From positions 6,436,434 to 6,500,433 of the forward strand of contig CM026573.1 in the NCBI GenBank assembly GCA_015143295.1: 64,000 nt of DNA. Reading direction: 5' to 3'. Positions 12,412 to 23,418 of the stretch are shown piece by piece; position 1 is the first letter of the stretch, and each line of letters begins with the position of its first letter. Under the pieces are notes generated by a model. That model ran no database searches. It was not told where the DNA came from and saw only the letters and a list, made by a program, of their open reading frames with translations. The translations under genes and the position numbers were made by a program. Origin of the DNA: Tetracentron sinense (Eukaryota > Streptophyta > Magnoliopsida > Trochodendrales > Trochodendraceae).

Positions 12412-12485
12412 GGTGGAGCGACGGGGAGGGGTGGGGGTTGGGGAGGAGTGCCGGGGAGGGGGAGGTGGGGGTGGGGGTGGGGGTG
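12412..12485 (+). other. G-rich tract with G-quadruplex potential
   Basis: About 75 bases, nearly all G with single T, A or C interruptions, contain well over four runs of four or five G (GGGGAGGGGTGGGGG, then GGTGGGGGTGGGGGTGGGGG). This fits G-quadruplex rules several times over. Confidence 0.7.
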
Positions 12486-12679
12486 TCGTTCCACTAAAAC
12501 GTTTGAAATGTTTTTGTAGTTTAATAGGACATAGCCATAGATAGGGCAGCTGCCTCCAACTTTGGAAAGAACATTATAGTTTAGTTTAATAGGACATATT
12601 CATGGGCCAAGAGTTGGAAAAAAAAATCAGTATTATTTTATTTAGTTATTTAGCAGGACCTATCTATGGGGGGCAAGGG

Positions 12680-12935
12680 AGTCTCGATCCTGTCCAATTG
12701 CTCCCAAGTTCAATCGCATTCAAACAGCCCCATTGACTGTCCTTTTAACTCTGGTTTAAAAGTTAATTGTTAGGGTTACTTTTTATTATTATTTTTAAAA
12801 TATAAGGTCAAATTGTTTAATAGTAAAAGTTAGTAAATCTTAATCATAGTTAATAAGGGTTAAAGGGGACTTGTTGACCTGTGGGTGCGATTGAACTCTC
12901 TCAAGTTCAATCACAATTGAATATGATCCCAATTC
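12680..12935. repeat. Long-TIR MITE, degraded member of the 13455 family
   Basis: Ends share the family words AAGTTCAATCGCA (left) and, inverted on the right, TGCGATTGAACT. Between them are TCCTTTTAACTC...TTAAAAG (left) and TTAATAAGGGTTAAAGGGGA (right). The arms fold back on each other. No clean target duplication was found. Confidence 0.6.
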
Positions 12936-13454
12936 GGGGCAAGGGGCTATCCTTGAGCTTTTGAAAATAAAATATATCTCTTGTATATATTGTTGGCATA
13001 TGAGAATGAGACAATACCATGCCATTGTCACGGGGCCAGGCGGCGGCTATGCTTGGATACAAGAAGAAATAAAGGCTCAGGTGTCTGGCTATGCCAGATA
13101 TTATTTTCCTGGCATTCAACAAATCAGTGGACATGTGGCCCTAAAAAGGGAGAAGTCATTTCATTTTCTTCCCATAGTTTTGACTTCTCCCCACTAGAGA
13201 TCTCTTCCCCTTTGTAGTGCAACATGTTTACTGATTTGTGGATCCATAATTTTTTTAATGGCATCCCAGAGACAATCCTGAGAACTTGGTCGCCAAAAAG
13301 TTTTTTTGAGCTTACGCCTGAATCGCCCTAATCCCCAAATATTTTCGTACCTCCTCCATCATTTCCCACAAAATTTATCAACAATTATTAACATTTTCAA
13401 TCAACCACTCCTCTTCTATAGGAAGAGAAGTTAATTACAACTTGGTGAGATTGT

Positions 13455-13812
13455 ATCACAGCCAATCTTGATTGAACTCGGGGAGAGTTCAATCACACCC
13501 ATAGGTCAACACGTGTCCCTTTTAATCTTTATTAATTGTAGTTAAGATTCACTAATCCTTAGGGTTCAACAATCTAACCTTGGTTTTTCTAGAAAGTTTT
13601 TTTAAAAAAAAAATAAACTTAGGGTTAAAATTTCTTATAGGGTTAGATTTTTAAAATATATATTTTTAAAAAACTAAGGTTCGATTATTGAACCCTAAGG
13701 GTTAGTAAATCTTAACCACAATTAATAGGGGTTAAAAGAGACACGTGTTGACCAATGTGCGTGATTGAACTCTCCCCGAGTTGATTTGCGATTGGCATTG
13801 ATTCGATCTCCC
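13455..13812. mobile_element. Non-autonomous DNA transposon with ~145-bp terminal inverted repeats
   Basis: The left arm (13455-13600) and the inverse of the right arm (13812-13667) match over most of their length. Shared blocks include AACTCGGGGAGAGTTCAATC, GTCAACACGTGTC, TTAAGATT and CCTTAGGGTTCAA. The core is A/T-rich. The direct repeat CTTGGTGA(G/C)ATTGT flanks it (13441-13454 and 13813-13826, one difference), which gives a target duplication of 9 to 14 bp. That size and the very long arms suggest a Mutator-like MITE. It is the most complete member in the window. Partial members lie at about 12680, 17955-18340, 23131-23300, 33430-33560, 34206-34310, 37120-37270, 37766-37865 and 38040-38130. 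Confidence 0.75.
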
Positions 13813-13826
13813 TCTTGGTGACATTG

Positions 13827-16800
13827 TCGCATGGCAAATGGGCTTTCTAAAGAAAGTGGTTAGATCGATCTACTTTATACAGTGTGATGGGCTAATACCA
13901 CCAATTTGTGGTGCTACATTAAATGGTCTTAGCTACAAGCGTAGGGCTCATGATTTGTTTCAAAGGGAGAGAGAGGGACATGGAAATGGATAGCTGTGTG
14001 TGTGTGTGTGTTTGAGAGGGTCACAGTATTCGTCGCATCTGCAAAAGAAATCAAGAAAAAGCAGCACTACTTTATGCTCCCACTTTTATCATTGTTACCT
14101 TTATACTATATATATATCTCAAAAGCATTGTTCCTCCTAAGGTGAAATTCTTTTTTCAGCTTTGATTTATCCCCATCAACCTGGACTTGAGCTCTTCCTT
14201 CACATTCCTCACCTTTATCTAAAGTATTCCCAAGAAAGAGAAGCAAAGAATACACTCCTAAGGCATCACTATAAAAATACTTCCATCTAGTCCTTAACCC
14301 TACCATTAAAGTTTTAAAAAAACACCCCTTTTATCTATCTTCAATTCTCCTTTTAACAAGGTTCCGATATATATATGTCTTTGTTTATTTTAAAAAGGTT
14401 TTGATTATCTTAATAGAGAATGTCATTGAAGTATCTCTCCCCCATAGTTCACAGGGAAATCACTAGGTGCACATAAGCACAAATTGTGATCGAGGAATCA
14501 GCCTGTTTCTATGTCTAGATACATTAATGCAAATTCGACAAAGGATAGATAATGCGTTCCGACACCCTGATCACACCTAAAACGCATCTAATGCACTATA
14601 CACCGAAAATGATTTAATTTGATAAAGAAAAAAATTCTTCAATAACGTGGCAAGATTTAAGAAAATTTACAGGGTGGAAGTTGGTATGTATTAAGGAGCA
14701 AAAAAGACGAGGTTGTGTTTAGATAAACTTCTACATTGACTTCTACCGACTTTTGACTCCAAAAAAGTCAAAAGTTGATAGAAATCACGTCTAGTTTGTC
14801 AATGGAATAATTTTTATTTTTATTTTTAACTTTTCTAGGAAGCTAACCCAAAGAAACTTTTGCGAGAAGTCAATTAACTTTTCCAAAAGTTAATTTTTTG
14901 AAAACTCTCTTAGAAAAGTTTATCCAAACAGGCCTCCTAGATTCCATGAACTTAGTGAGAGATTTTATTTAGTACATGTGATTGCCAAACAAATATTTAC
15001 CATCTTCTTATTCCCCCAATCCTCACAAAAAAAATAAAATCTTATTTTAGAAAGATTCTTAGGGTTTTGTTATTTGTTGGGCAAAAGGAGGCCCATTTCC
15101 TTTTCTTGGGTGAAAGTTTTTTTTTTAATTTTCTTTTAAAACTCTAATCATAGTCCATAGATAGTCCTTGCATTGACAAAACACAAGAAGAGTTGTACTA
15201 GAAGTCTAACTATATTTCGCTTGATCCAAGTGTTAACTAAATAAATTTCTCTTTAGGGGATCAACTCATGTGCAAGTCTTGTACAGGGGGAAATGTTTAG
15301 ACACTTAGAGCAATGCCTGTCACAAGCATGGCGGAGCCAGGATTTTACTGCAAGTGGCTGCCAATGTGGGGAGTACCCCCAATTTTGTTTTTTTGTCAGT
15401 CAAGTTTGTGTGGGCTATCTCATCTCTTTATACCGCGTGTGTCATTTTAAATAATATAAGAATAAATTTAACTTTTTTTCCTTAAAGTTAGGGGGGGTTT
15501 AACAGTTGTGTCCCTACTCGAGGCGATGCCCCTATAAAATATAATTTTTTTTTTCAAAAGCCCCTGGGTCACAAGGATCTCGATGATCGGAACTCCCCTG
15601 GCCATTCAACCAATGGCTAATTTCACACTGATGGGTGTAGATTCTATGCTGCCATCGACCCTCTCAATCAACATTTGACAAATGGACGACTGATAAGGTT
15701 ATAAATTTTCAAATTTATATTGTAAGGATTTTATCTCTATTTTGTGATAGGCTGTAAGTTGACTTAAATTTTAAAACAAATCTGTACTTAAAATTTTTCT
15801 TCCATATGACATGTGTTTTTTCTATTTTTTTTCGTCCACTCTAGAAATAAAAGCTTTGATTCTTTGGGCTTCATAGTTACGTGCTTTCTTGTAAGTGACA
15901 ACCAAGAATATGATGTATTTTGAAGAAGTTGACAATTTTAGGGGTGTCAATGAATACATGTATTATTCGTATTTGATTTGTATTCAAATTAGTTTGTATG
16001 AATAATTATCCAAACATAAATATGACTGAGCAAATTTGAAGCACATTGCAATTTTCCTATTTTTTTATTATCGAATATTCAGATATTGATATATTTATTT
16101 TGAAAAATATCCGACCGGCTATATAATATATTATTATATATATAATATTAAAAATTTTATGTAAAATGTGTATATTTAGTAATAAGAATATTTTAGTTTT
16201 ATAATCTTATAATTTATTATGTATATATTAATATACTATATAATCACATCCTATTATGCAGACACCTATTACTTCTGTAGATAACTATTCAAATAATTCT
16301 ATTCAAATAATTATTTGAGTAAATGAATTCAGAGACAATACCATATTAATATGAATCCGGTTATCTTTAACTTGTTTGAGATGACAAAATTGCCCTTCTT
16401 TTTTGGAAGTTCTTGCTACCCCAACCCCAAGATATTTTTATTGAAATAGGCACCTTTCCCTTTCTTATGGCCCACCGGAGGAATTGTTAGAGTAAGAGAG
16501 CTGAATGAGCCCTCCTGCCAAGTCGTTTTAAGAACTTCTAACAAATTATCACAGTTTTCTTCCCTAACACTGATCCTATTTTCAAAAAACATGCCCATGA
16601 TAGTAGATACCATAGTTCGCTGCAAAATGGTGAAAATCCTAACACTTTTGGATCCTAGGGAGAAATATGTTTTAGGATTAGGGTTTTCATTTGAGGGTTT
16701 CAACCCTAACCCTAGACCCTAAGATGCCTTTTCGGCTCTGAGATATTAATATTATCCCTAAGGTTAATGCTCCATTTCTTAGGTTTTAGAAAATGAATGC

Positions 16801-17954
16801 AGCTCTCTGAAAAGTGTTAGGATTAGGGTTTGTGCCTTTTCATAGTAGGTTATATTGAGTTGCCAAATTGTGCCTTTTCATAGTAGGTTATATTGATACT
16901 GGATACCAAATTGCCCATACTTTCAATGAGTGTTGAAGGCTCCCCAACCCAAAAAATACTCACCTTAAATTGTGAAAATTAGGAAGAAAGAAATGATAAC
17001 ATATTTATACTATACAGTATTTTTTTTTTTTGGCATTGGACAAGTGGTTAGGCCGTAACTTGGTTAGCGGTGTTAGTATTTATTTATTCAGTAGTTAAAT
17101 GATTAGTTATATTTTGACCAAACGATTGACATTTTAATCATAATAAGGATGAAGATCTTATTACCCTACTGTGAGGATACACATTGACCGAAATGGGAAC
17201 TATTTAAGTATTTTCTTTGATTGTGCTAGTGGCAGTGTGTATCCCAGTATGGTGGTGTGAGATCCATTTGAGAAGTTGTGGTATAATACTTGAAACGGAC
17301 GTCATTTGATCCAGTTTCTATGTTAGGCTTCTAACCACTACACAGGATACCAGCATTGCAATTGGGAATAATAAAAGAAAGATTTTTGTTTAAAAATAAC
17401 CTATCTTTCTATGGATTTGTAAATACCCCCACATCATCTTTCATATTTTGTATTCTCGTCCACTTACTTCTAAATCCTTTTGCAAATACCCTCTTACCAT
17501 TAAATTCTCAATGGAAAATATAACTTCGTTACTTTAGTACGAGAAAATACAATACTATCCCTCCTAAACTCATCATTATTCATAGTATTATCATATGGAT
17601 AATATGATTTTGACTTATTTGTAAACTAGCGGGTGTCACTTGTGATGTATGTGAGAGAGAGGGGAAGGGGAGAAGATTGGGTAGAGGGACCCTAGTGAGG
17701 GCATTTGAAAAAAAATTAAGGAATATTTTGGGTAAAGAAACTTGAGGGACATTTGGGATATCTCCTATGAAAAAAATTGTGAGGGACACGTTGGTTGTAG
17801 AAATATGACATATAGACATTTTGAGACTCAAAAAGCTTTAGGGAAACTTTGGGTATAACAAAGAAATGGACCAGGTAGGCGGAACCTTGGCGAGGTGTTC
17901 TTCTTTCGGAACATTTTGCCAAGAGAGTGAGGAGTCCAGTTATGCCACTAAGAT
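13827..17954. other. Intergenic, repeat-derived; no gene seen
   Basis: Holds a GT microsatellite near 14000 and a hAT-like AT-rich stretch at about 15934-16350 beginning TAGGGGTGTCAATG. A stretch near 17030-17110 shares GGTTAG...GTAACTTGGTTAG with 56380-56400 and is probably a SINE or MITE fragment. Open frames here are short and have no domain signal. Confidence 0.45.
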
Positions 17955-18340
17955 TACCATGTGTCTCTTTTAACACTCCTTAATTGTGGTTAAGATTCAC
18001 TCTCTCCTAGAGTTCACCCACTTTGGTAGTTGAATCTTAACCACAATTGGAATCCGTTTTTGCCCTTAAGGTTTCCATGTGTTTTTTTTGACACCCATTA
18101 ACTACGGTTAAGATTCACCCACCCTTAGGATTCATCCATCTATCATTGGTTTTTAGAAAAAAATATTTAACCCTAAGAGTTAGTGGATTTTAACCAGAAT
18201 TTAATTTTTTTTCTAACAACCAAAATAGTGGATGAATCCTAGGGGTTTCATGTGTATCTTTTGATAACCATTAACTGTGGTTAAGATTCACCTACCCATA
18301 AGGTTCATCAACTTATCCTTGACTTTTAGAAAAAAATATT
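17955..18340. repeat. Three partial copies of the long-TIR MITE arm
   Basis: The block CCATGTGTCTCTTTTAACAC ... TGGTTAAGATTCAC ... TTAGG recurs three times (about 17957, 18070 and 18248). Inverted copies of TTAACCACAATT are interspersed. This is the arm of the element at 13455, either nested or tandem. Confidence 0.6.
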
Positions 18341-19130
18341 ACATAGAGATTTTCAAGTCTACTCTAGATGAGTAAGAGGTAATAGGGGAATTAAGCACAC
18401 ATTCAATGAAGTTTTTGCCTTATTTACATGGTTATGATAAGGGTAATGTAGAAAGTTAGAAAAAATGTCTACGTTTTAAGGAGAGCATCTCATTATCATT
18501 AATAGAGTAATAGATATAAAAAAGTAAGTGTATTTTTAGATTTAATACAAATATCAATAAACATTTTAAATAAAGAATCCTCTTTATATTAATAGAGATA
18601 TGTATAAAAACTCACAAGAAATAATATAATGAAAAATGCTAACTTTAATTATTTAACCTTGATAAATTAAGGTTATAATTTCTGTTCAAAATTTAACAGG
18701 AAATAATATTTGCAAATGAATTTAAAATTAAGTGAAGAGAATGTAAAATATGAAAGAAGATGGGTATCTACAAATTCGTAAGAAGATAAGATTTAAAAAA
18801 CCAAAAAATTCCATGGCACAAAAAAGAAAAACTTCAGAATCCCATAGAGAAATGCTAGTGAGATCACAATGGGCTAAGACCATTATGAGCAGCGTCGTGT
18901 ATGCTATGCACGGAACTTAAACTTTTAGGCCCCGTTTTTGGTTGCACTTCCGTGTTTTCTGTTTTCTTGTTTCTTAAAAATAAAATTTTAAAAAATATTT
19001 ACACAAAACATATTTGATAAATATGTTTCTGTTTTTAAAAATTAATAACAAAATTTTTGAAAATCAAAATCACAAAAATTTTTCTGTTACCTCTTTTTTT
19101 GAAAACAAAAAACAAGAATAGAAAACACGA
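18341..19130. other. AT-rich upstream region of the HD-ZIP gene
   Basis: No gene. From about 18929 the sequence TTAGGCCCCGTTTTTGGTTG looks like the end of a common plant MITE, followed by an A/T-rich stretch. Confidence 0.35.
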
Positions 19131-19340
19131 CCCACCTTCAACACCATCACCCACAACAACTACCATACTACCACAATACTACCACCATCACCACCACCCA
19201 CCTCTACTGCCACCGACTACCACCATCCACCACCACCATAATACTACCACCATCCACCACCACTACTCACCACCCACCACCACCTCCACCGCCATCATCC
19301 ACCACTACACCACCACCCACCACCATTACCCACCTCCCTC
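19131..19340 (+). repeat. (CCA/CAC/CAT)n low-complexity tract
   Basis: About 200 bases made of imperfect CCA, CAC and CAT triplets upstream of the HD-ZIP promoter. The open frame across it (Thr/His/Pro-rich) follows from the triplet period. Confidence 0.8.
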
Positions 19341-19593
19341 TCCACCGCCCCTTATTGAACCCATTTTTATTTTTTTGAGTCCGTGCATCACATGCACGAT
19401 CTCGGCTCAATAACATTTCTCCATTCCATATTATACAAAAAAAGAAAAGAAAAGAAATTCCAGTCTTAGTTTCCTAATCCAACGGCACAGATCCACCAGT
19501 AAACCAGTCACCTGCGGCGCAAATTAGTTGACTTCTATATATAAAAAAAGATAAAATTCAAGGGTATTTCCGTCACTAAAAGGCTGTAGATAG

Positions 19594-19605
19594 CACTATA
19601 AAAAA
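19594..19605 (+). promoter_or_regulatory. TATA box of the HD-ZIP (HAT5-like) gene
   Basis: The sequence ACTATAAAAAAG is followed about 30 bases later by a CT-rich, initiator-like region (CTCTCTTCATTCAATTTTAG). This suggests transcription starts near 19625-19635, giving a leader of about 400 nt that contains the uORF at 19845. A second A/T-rich TATA-like site lies near 19535. Confidence 0.55.
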
Positions 19606-19844
19606 GTCCCCTGTCTCTCTTCATTCAATTTTAGCTGCAAAAAACACCTACCTCAACCTTCTTATATTGCCGGAATCCGAGCTAGCCGGTGGCCGGTGGG
19701 TAAGATCCCGGCATAAAAAAGGTCTTGGAAATCGCCTTTCTTCTCACTGTTTCGGAGGTTTTGTCTCCAACTATCCCTAAAATCTTCTATCTATTTATCT
19801 GACACGCCGGGGAATTCACCAGAGCTGGGGAAATTGTAGCCGCG

Positions 19845-19931
19845 ATGGGATTTTGTATCTGTCCGTTGGAGTCTCCGACTCGATTGCTGTGGAGTACTAG
19901 TTTCTTTCGTCACAAGATCATGATCTTCTGA
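19845..19931 (+). CDS. Upstream ORF (28 aa) in the HD-ZIP leader, CPuORF candidate
   Basis: An ATG in good context (GCGATGG) opens a 28-codon frame beginning MGFCICPLESPTRLLWS and ending KIMIF before TGA. It ends 106 bases before the main ATG at 20038 and does not overlap the main frame. Known: Arabidopsis ATHB-1, the apparent orthologue, has a conserved-peptide uORF (CPuORF33) in its leader that represses translation of the main frame. Inferred: this is its counterpart, from position, size and gene identity; I cannot align it here. The peptide would act in cis on the ribosome. Confidence 0.7.
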   Translation: MGFCICPLESPTRLLWSTSFFRHKIMIF

Positions 19932-20037
19932 GAATCTAAGAAGAAATATAAGAGATCCAAGTGGGGTTTAAGGTTTATTTCTGCCGGGAATTATCTCCGG
20001 GAAATCGCCGTTTATCTGACATTCGTATAAAGCTTTT

Positions 20038-21922
20038 ATGGATTCCGGTCGCCTCTTCTTCGACCCCTCTTCCTGCCATGAGAACATGCTACTCTTTGGG
20101 AACAGAGACCTCGTTTTTCGAGGTGATCTTTTTTTGTCTTCTTCAAATTACCCTTGTTCTTCTCTGTTCTTTATCTAGAAGATAAAAAAAAGATTTTTTT
20201 TTCCTGATTTTTGCTTTCCCTGTATTTTAATTTAACTTATTGGTTGTTTTCAAGACCAAGGTAAATGGAAAATGGGGTGGTTTTGAGAAATCAAGCTTTA
20301 GAATCTGTTCTTTCTCAAGATCTCAATTTCTTTATTTCAGGCCAAAAAAAAAATAAAAATCTACCGTTTCTTGTTTTGATTTATTTTCAAATTGCTGCAG
20401 ACATATACTCTCGATTGAATTCTGCTAAACCCACAATTTATTTATTTTTTCTTTTCAAAAAATGGGGGAAAAAAAAAGTACCCACCATTTTGTTTCTAGA
20501 AATATTTAGTTTTTCTTTTTGATCTCTCGAAAAAAAATTAAAATTTTTTTTCTGGTTTTGCAGAATCAAGATCACTGCTGAATATGGAGGAAACCTCGAA
20601 GAGGCGCCATTTTTTGAGCTCGCCGGGAGAACTGTTCGACGAGGAATATTACGATGACCAGTCGCCGGAAAAGAAACGCCGTCTAACCCCTGAGCAGGTC
20701 AGTGACCGACCCACTTACAGAGTACTCGACCCCGATACGTATCTGACACCCCTGAAATTCCTCCGATCAGCATCATTTCTGAAAATTCTAATCTGATTTG
20801 ATCTTTCGATTGTTTTTTATTAATTAATTTTTTCTGGGTATTTGTTTTAATCTTATTCCAGGTTCTTCTTTTGGAGAAAAGCTTCGAGACTGAAAACAAG
20901 CTGGAGCCTGAGCGCAAGACCCAGCTCGCTAAGAAGCTCGGGCTGCAGCCGAGACAAGTCGCCGTGTGGTTCCAGAACCGCCGAGCTCGTTGGAAGACAA
21001 AGCAGCTCGAGACAGATTATGATCTTCTCAAGTCTTCTTACGACTCTCTCCTCTCTGATTATGATTCCATTGTCAAGGAGAACGAGAAGCTCAAATCTGA
21101 GGTAAAGCTAAGCATCTGAGAGCTAATTTTATTAGAAATTAGTTCTTTAAAAAATAAAATAAAATGGGACTCTCTGTTCTACTAAATTATAAAAAAAAAA
21201 TTCTCCATTGAATCGTATTGTTATCGATTTAAAATGGGTTTTCAGAATCATTGAAAAACTTTTGAAAAATTCTGAAAAACCCACAGATTCTTCATTTATA
21301 ATTATTAAATTAATGAATAAGAAGAAGAAGAGGTTTGGGGGGAAATTTGGTTTTTTTAGATTTTCCTTTTCCTTGTGTTGGTGGTGGAATTTAGTAAAAG
21401 TAGCATCTGTTCTAAACCGCACTTTGAGAAAGTGAGATTTTTTTTTTTTTTGAAGTTTGTACTATTCTTGAAAGAAGATTAGAATCTTTGTTTCTGATGA
21501 GAAAGTAAGTGTGCTTTTAGTAACTTTGGTATCTTCCTGTTATGGTGTTTGGAGTGTAGGTGGCCTCCCTAAATGAGAAGGTGCAGGCTAAGGAGTTGAC
21601 CGTAGTGGGTCAGAATTCCGATTCATTACTTCCGGCCGATGAGGCCGTTGTCTTTGCTGCCCAATTAAGCGTGAAAGCTGAGGACCGACTGAGCTCCGGC
21701 AGCGGTCGGAGTGCCGTGGTTGACAAAGATTGTCCACAGCTCATGGACAGCGGCGATTCGTTCTTTCTTGATGACTACCGGGGCGGCATGGTCCCTATGG
21801 ATGGTATCCAATCGGAGGAAGATGATGGGAGTGACGACGGCCGGAGCTACTTCTCGGATGTTTTTGCTGCTGCAGAGCATCTACACCATGATGATGGGGA
21901 TGCCTTAGGATGGTGGGTCTGA
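20038..21922 (+). CDS. HAT5: Class I HD-ZIP transcription factor, ATHB-1/HAT5 type
   Basis: Four coding exons: 20038-20122, 20564-20697, 20862-21101 and 21560-21922, with GT-AG junctions and compatible phases. They give 273 residues (ATHB-1 is about 272). The start at 20038 ([20 protein letters not shown]) matches the family N-terminus; the in-frame Met at 20584 (MEETSKRR) is internal. The homeodomain spans about residues 64-121, with helix 3 [16 protein letters not shown]. It is followed directly by a leucine zipper (residues about 121-160, [15 protein letters not shown]). The C-terminal part has the family box EDRLSSGS, an acidic stretch and an aromatic tail (ALGWWV), probably for activation. 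It acts as a nuclear dimer on pseudopalindromic CAATNATTG sites. The leader carries a uORF. Confidence 0.95.
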
Positions 21923-23413
21923 TCTTAAATTTTCTGCAACCTCTTAATATGTTATGGTGTAATTCTGTTTGTGCATTGCTGAGAAGGAAAAAAGACTGCA
22001 ATTAAGAAATGAAAAATCAAAGAACATTTCAGGGGGTAATGTCAATGCTCATATGATCTATGGGCAATGTTGATGAATTGATGTAAGTATTCTGGGCAAT
22101 TATGTCTTTTTTAAAAAATTTATATGTAATTTAAGGTGGTATATGAATCTGATGTTTTTTTTTTTAATTTTTTTGTTGTTCTTTCCATTTGAATCTAGAG
22201 AATGATAAATCCAATGCAAATCATATATAAACAAGATGTTTTGTATAAAACAATTTCTTAAAATTTTTTTAAAAATGGTTAAGGGTTGGTAAATAATGGG
22301 CATCCGGTAATATATAAACAAGATGTTTGTATAAAACAATTTCTTACAGTTTTCTTTTTAATGTTTAACAGTTTAAGCCTTTTAAGGGTTGGTAAATAAG
22401 GGGCAATGGTTTAGCCAAGTTTTTTTTTTTTTTGGGTATTCGGGTGTAGCAAAGTTAATGATGTGAGGGTTCTTCGTTCGATAACCTTCTCCTTATTTGG
22501 CCACTCTCTAAGTATTTATCTTTACTTGCCCGGTGTGTGGATGGAGGGGGGCATGCACGATGCCTGGATTAGTATCGGGCCTGGATTATTCGGTTGCTCT
22601 AATAGGCCTGGTCACCTGCTGTTTGGGAGGGTGGTGGGGGGACTTGGTCCCATTTCTAAAAGAGACATGACATGTCTCTAAGTCCTGGCATCTGTCGTTG
22701 CCCTTGGCTTTGAATTTAATGGAGACACTTACCTACAAATTCATCTTTCTCTAGACTCTGGAATTTTGGATGGATATACAGAGCATAAATAATGGTGCAG
22801 AAGAGCTCAAGAGGACAAATCTTGAACATGGTGTTTGGAGCTACAAGTTAGTAGAGTCAGACGGTGAGAAGTTAGCTTGGGCATTGGAGCTCTTGCAACT
22901 CATACCTGGGAGAGATTAGATCCCAGCCCTCCTCCTTTGAAGGCCACACACTTAACCACTCACGCAAGAGGTGGGGTGTAGCTATACCTGTTCAGCCTAT
23001 TATCTCTTCTCAGAAAACATCGTCATCATCATTTGGGCTTGAGAAATATCAACCTAATTTAATAAATTGATGTTGCATGTGGGCGATGCATTTAAACTTT
23101 AGCAGTGATTAGTGTACCCTATGTTATCTAATGTACCACCGTGTCCTGGTGTCCCTTTTAACACCCCTTTAATCCTAGTTAAGTTTAATTAAATTAAAGT
23201 TAAGATTTAAAAAAAAAAAAAAAGATTGGATTGCTTTACCCTACGGGAAAGTGAATCTTAACCACAGATGATAAGTATTAAAAAGTGGGGTGTGGATAAT
23301 GAGGACATGCCATTTTGTTACATAATATAGCATTTTCCTTTAAACTATGAAGCAAAATATCCAGAGTTTCAAAAATGAATTCATTCACAAATGAATTCAT
23401 TCACGAGAGATTA
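21923..23413. other. 3' UTR and intergenic DNA with SINE-like and MITE fragments
   Basis: The first 150-200 bases are probably the 3' UTR of the HD-ZIP gene. About 22420-22640 shares GTGGAT...GGGC...GGTTGCTCTAATAGGCCTG with the SINE at 55780, and starts after a T-run. About 22900-22985 holds AAGAGGTGGGGTGTAGC, an inverted relative of the SINE at 53725. About 23131-23300 is a piece of the 13455-type MITE arm. No gene seen. Confidence 0.45.
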
Positions 23414-23418
23414 GAAAG

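Noticed and set aside
16700-16730. Interstitial telomere repeat (CCCTAA-like words)
   Set aside because: Only a few imperfect CCCTAA units; no array.
19057-19413. 118-codon Thr/His/Pro-rich open frame
   Set aside because: Product of the CCA/CAC/CAT triplet tract; low complexity, no conserved sequence.
20078-20185. 35-codon hydrophobic frame from 20078 as the regulatory uORF
   Set aside because: It overlaps the first HAT5 coding exon in another frame. The 19845 frame lies fully in the leader and is the better uORF candidate.
20584-20697. Met at 20584 as HAT5 start
   Set aside because: An upstream exon with the family N-terminus ([12 protein letters not shown]) joins in frame, and the full length then matches ATHB-1.
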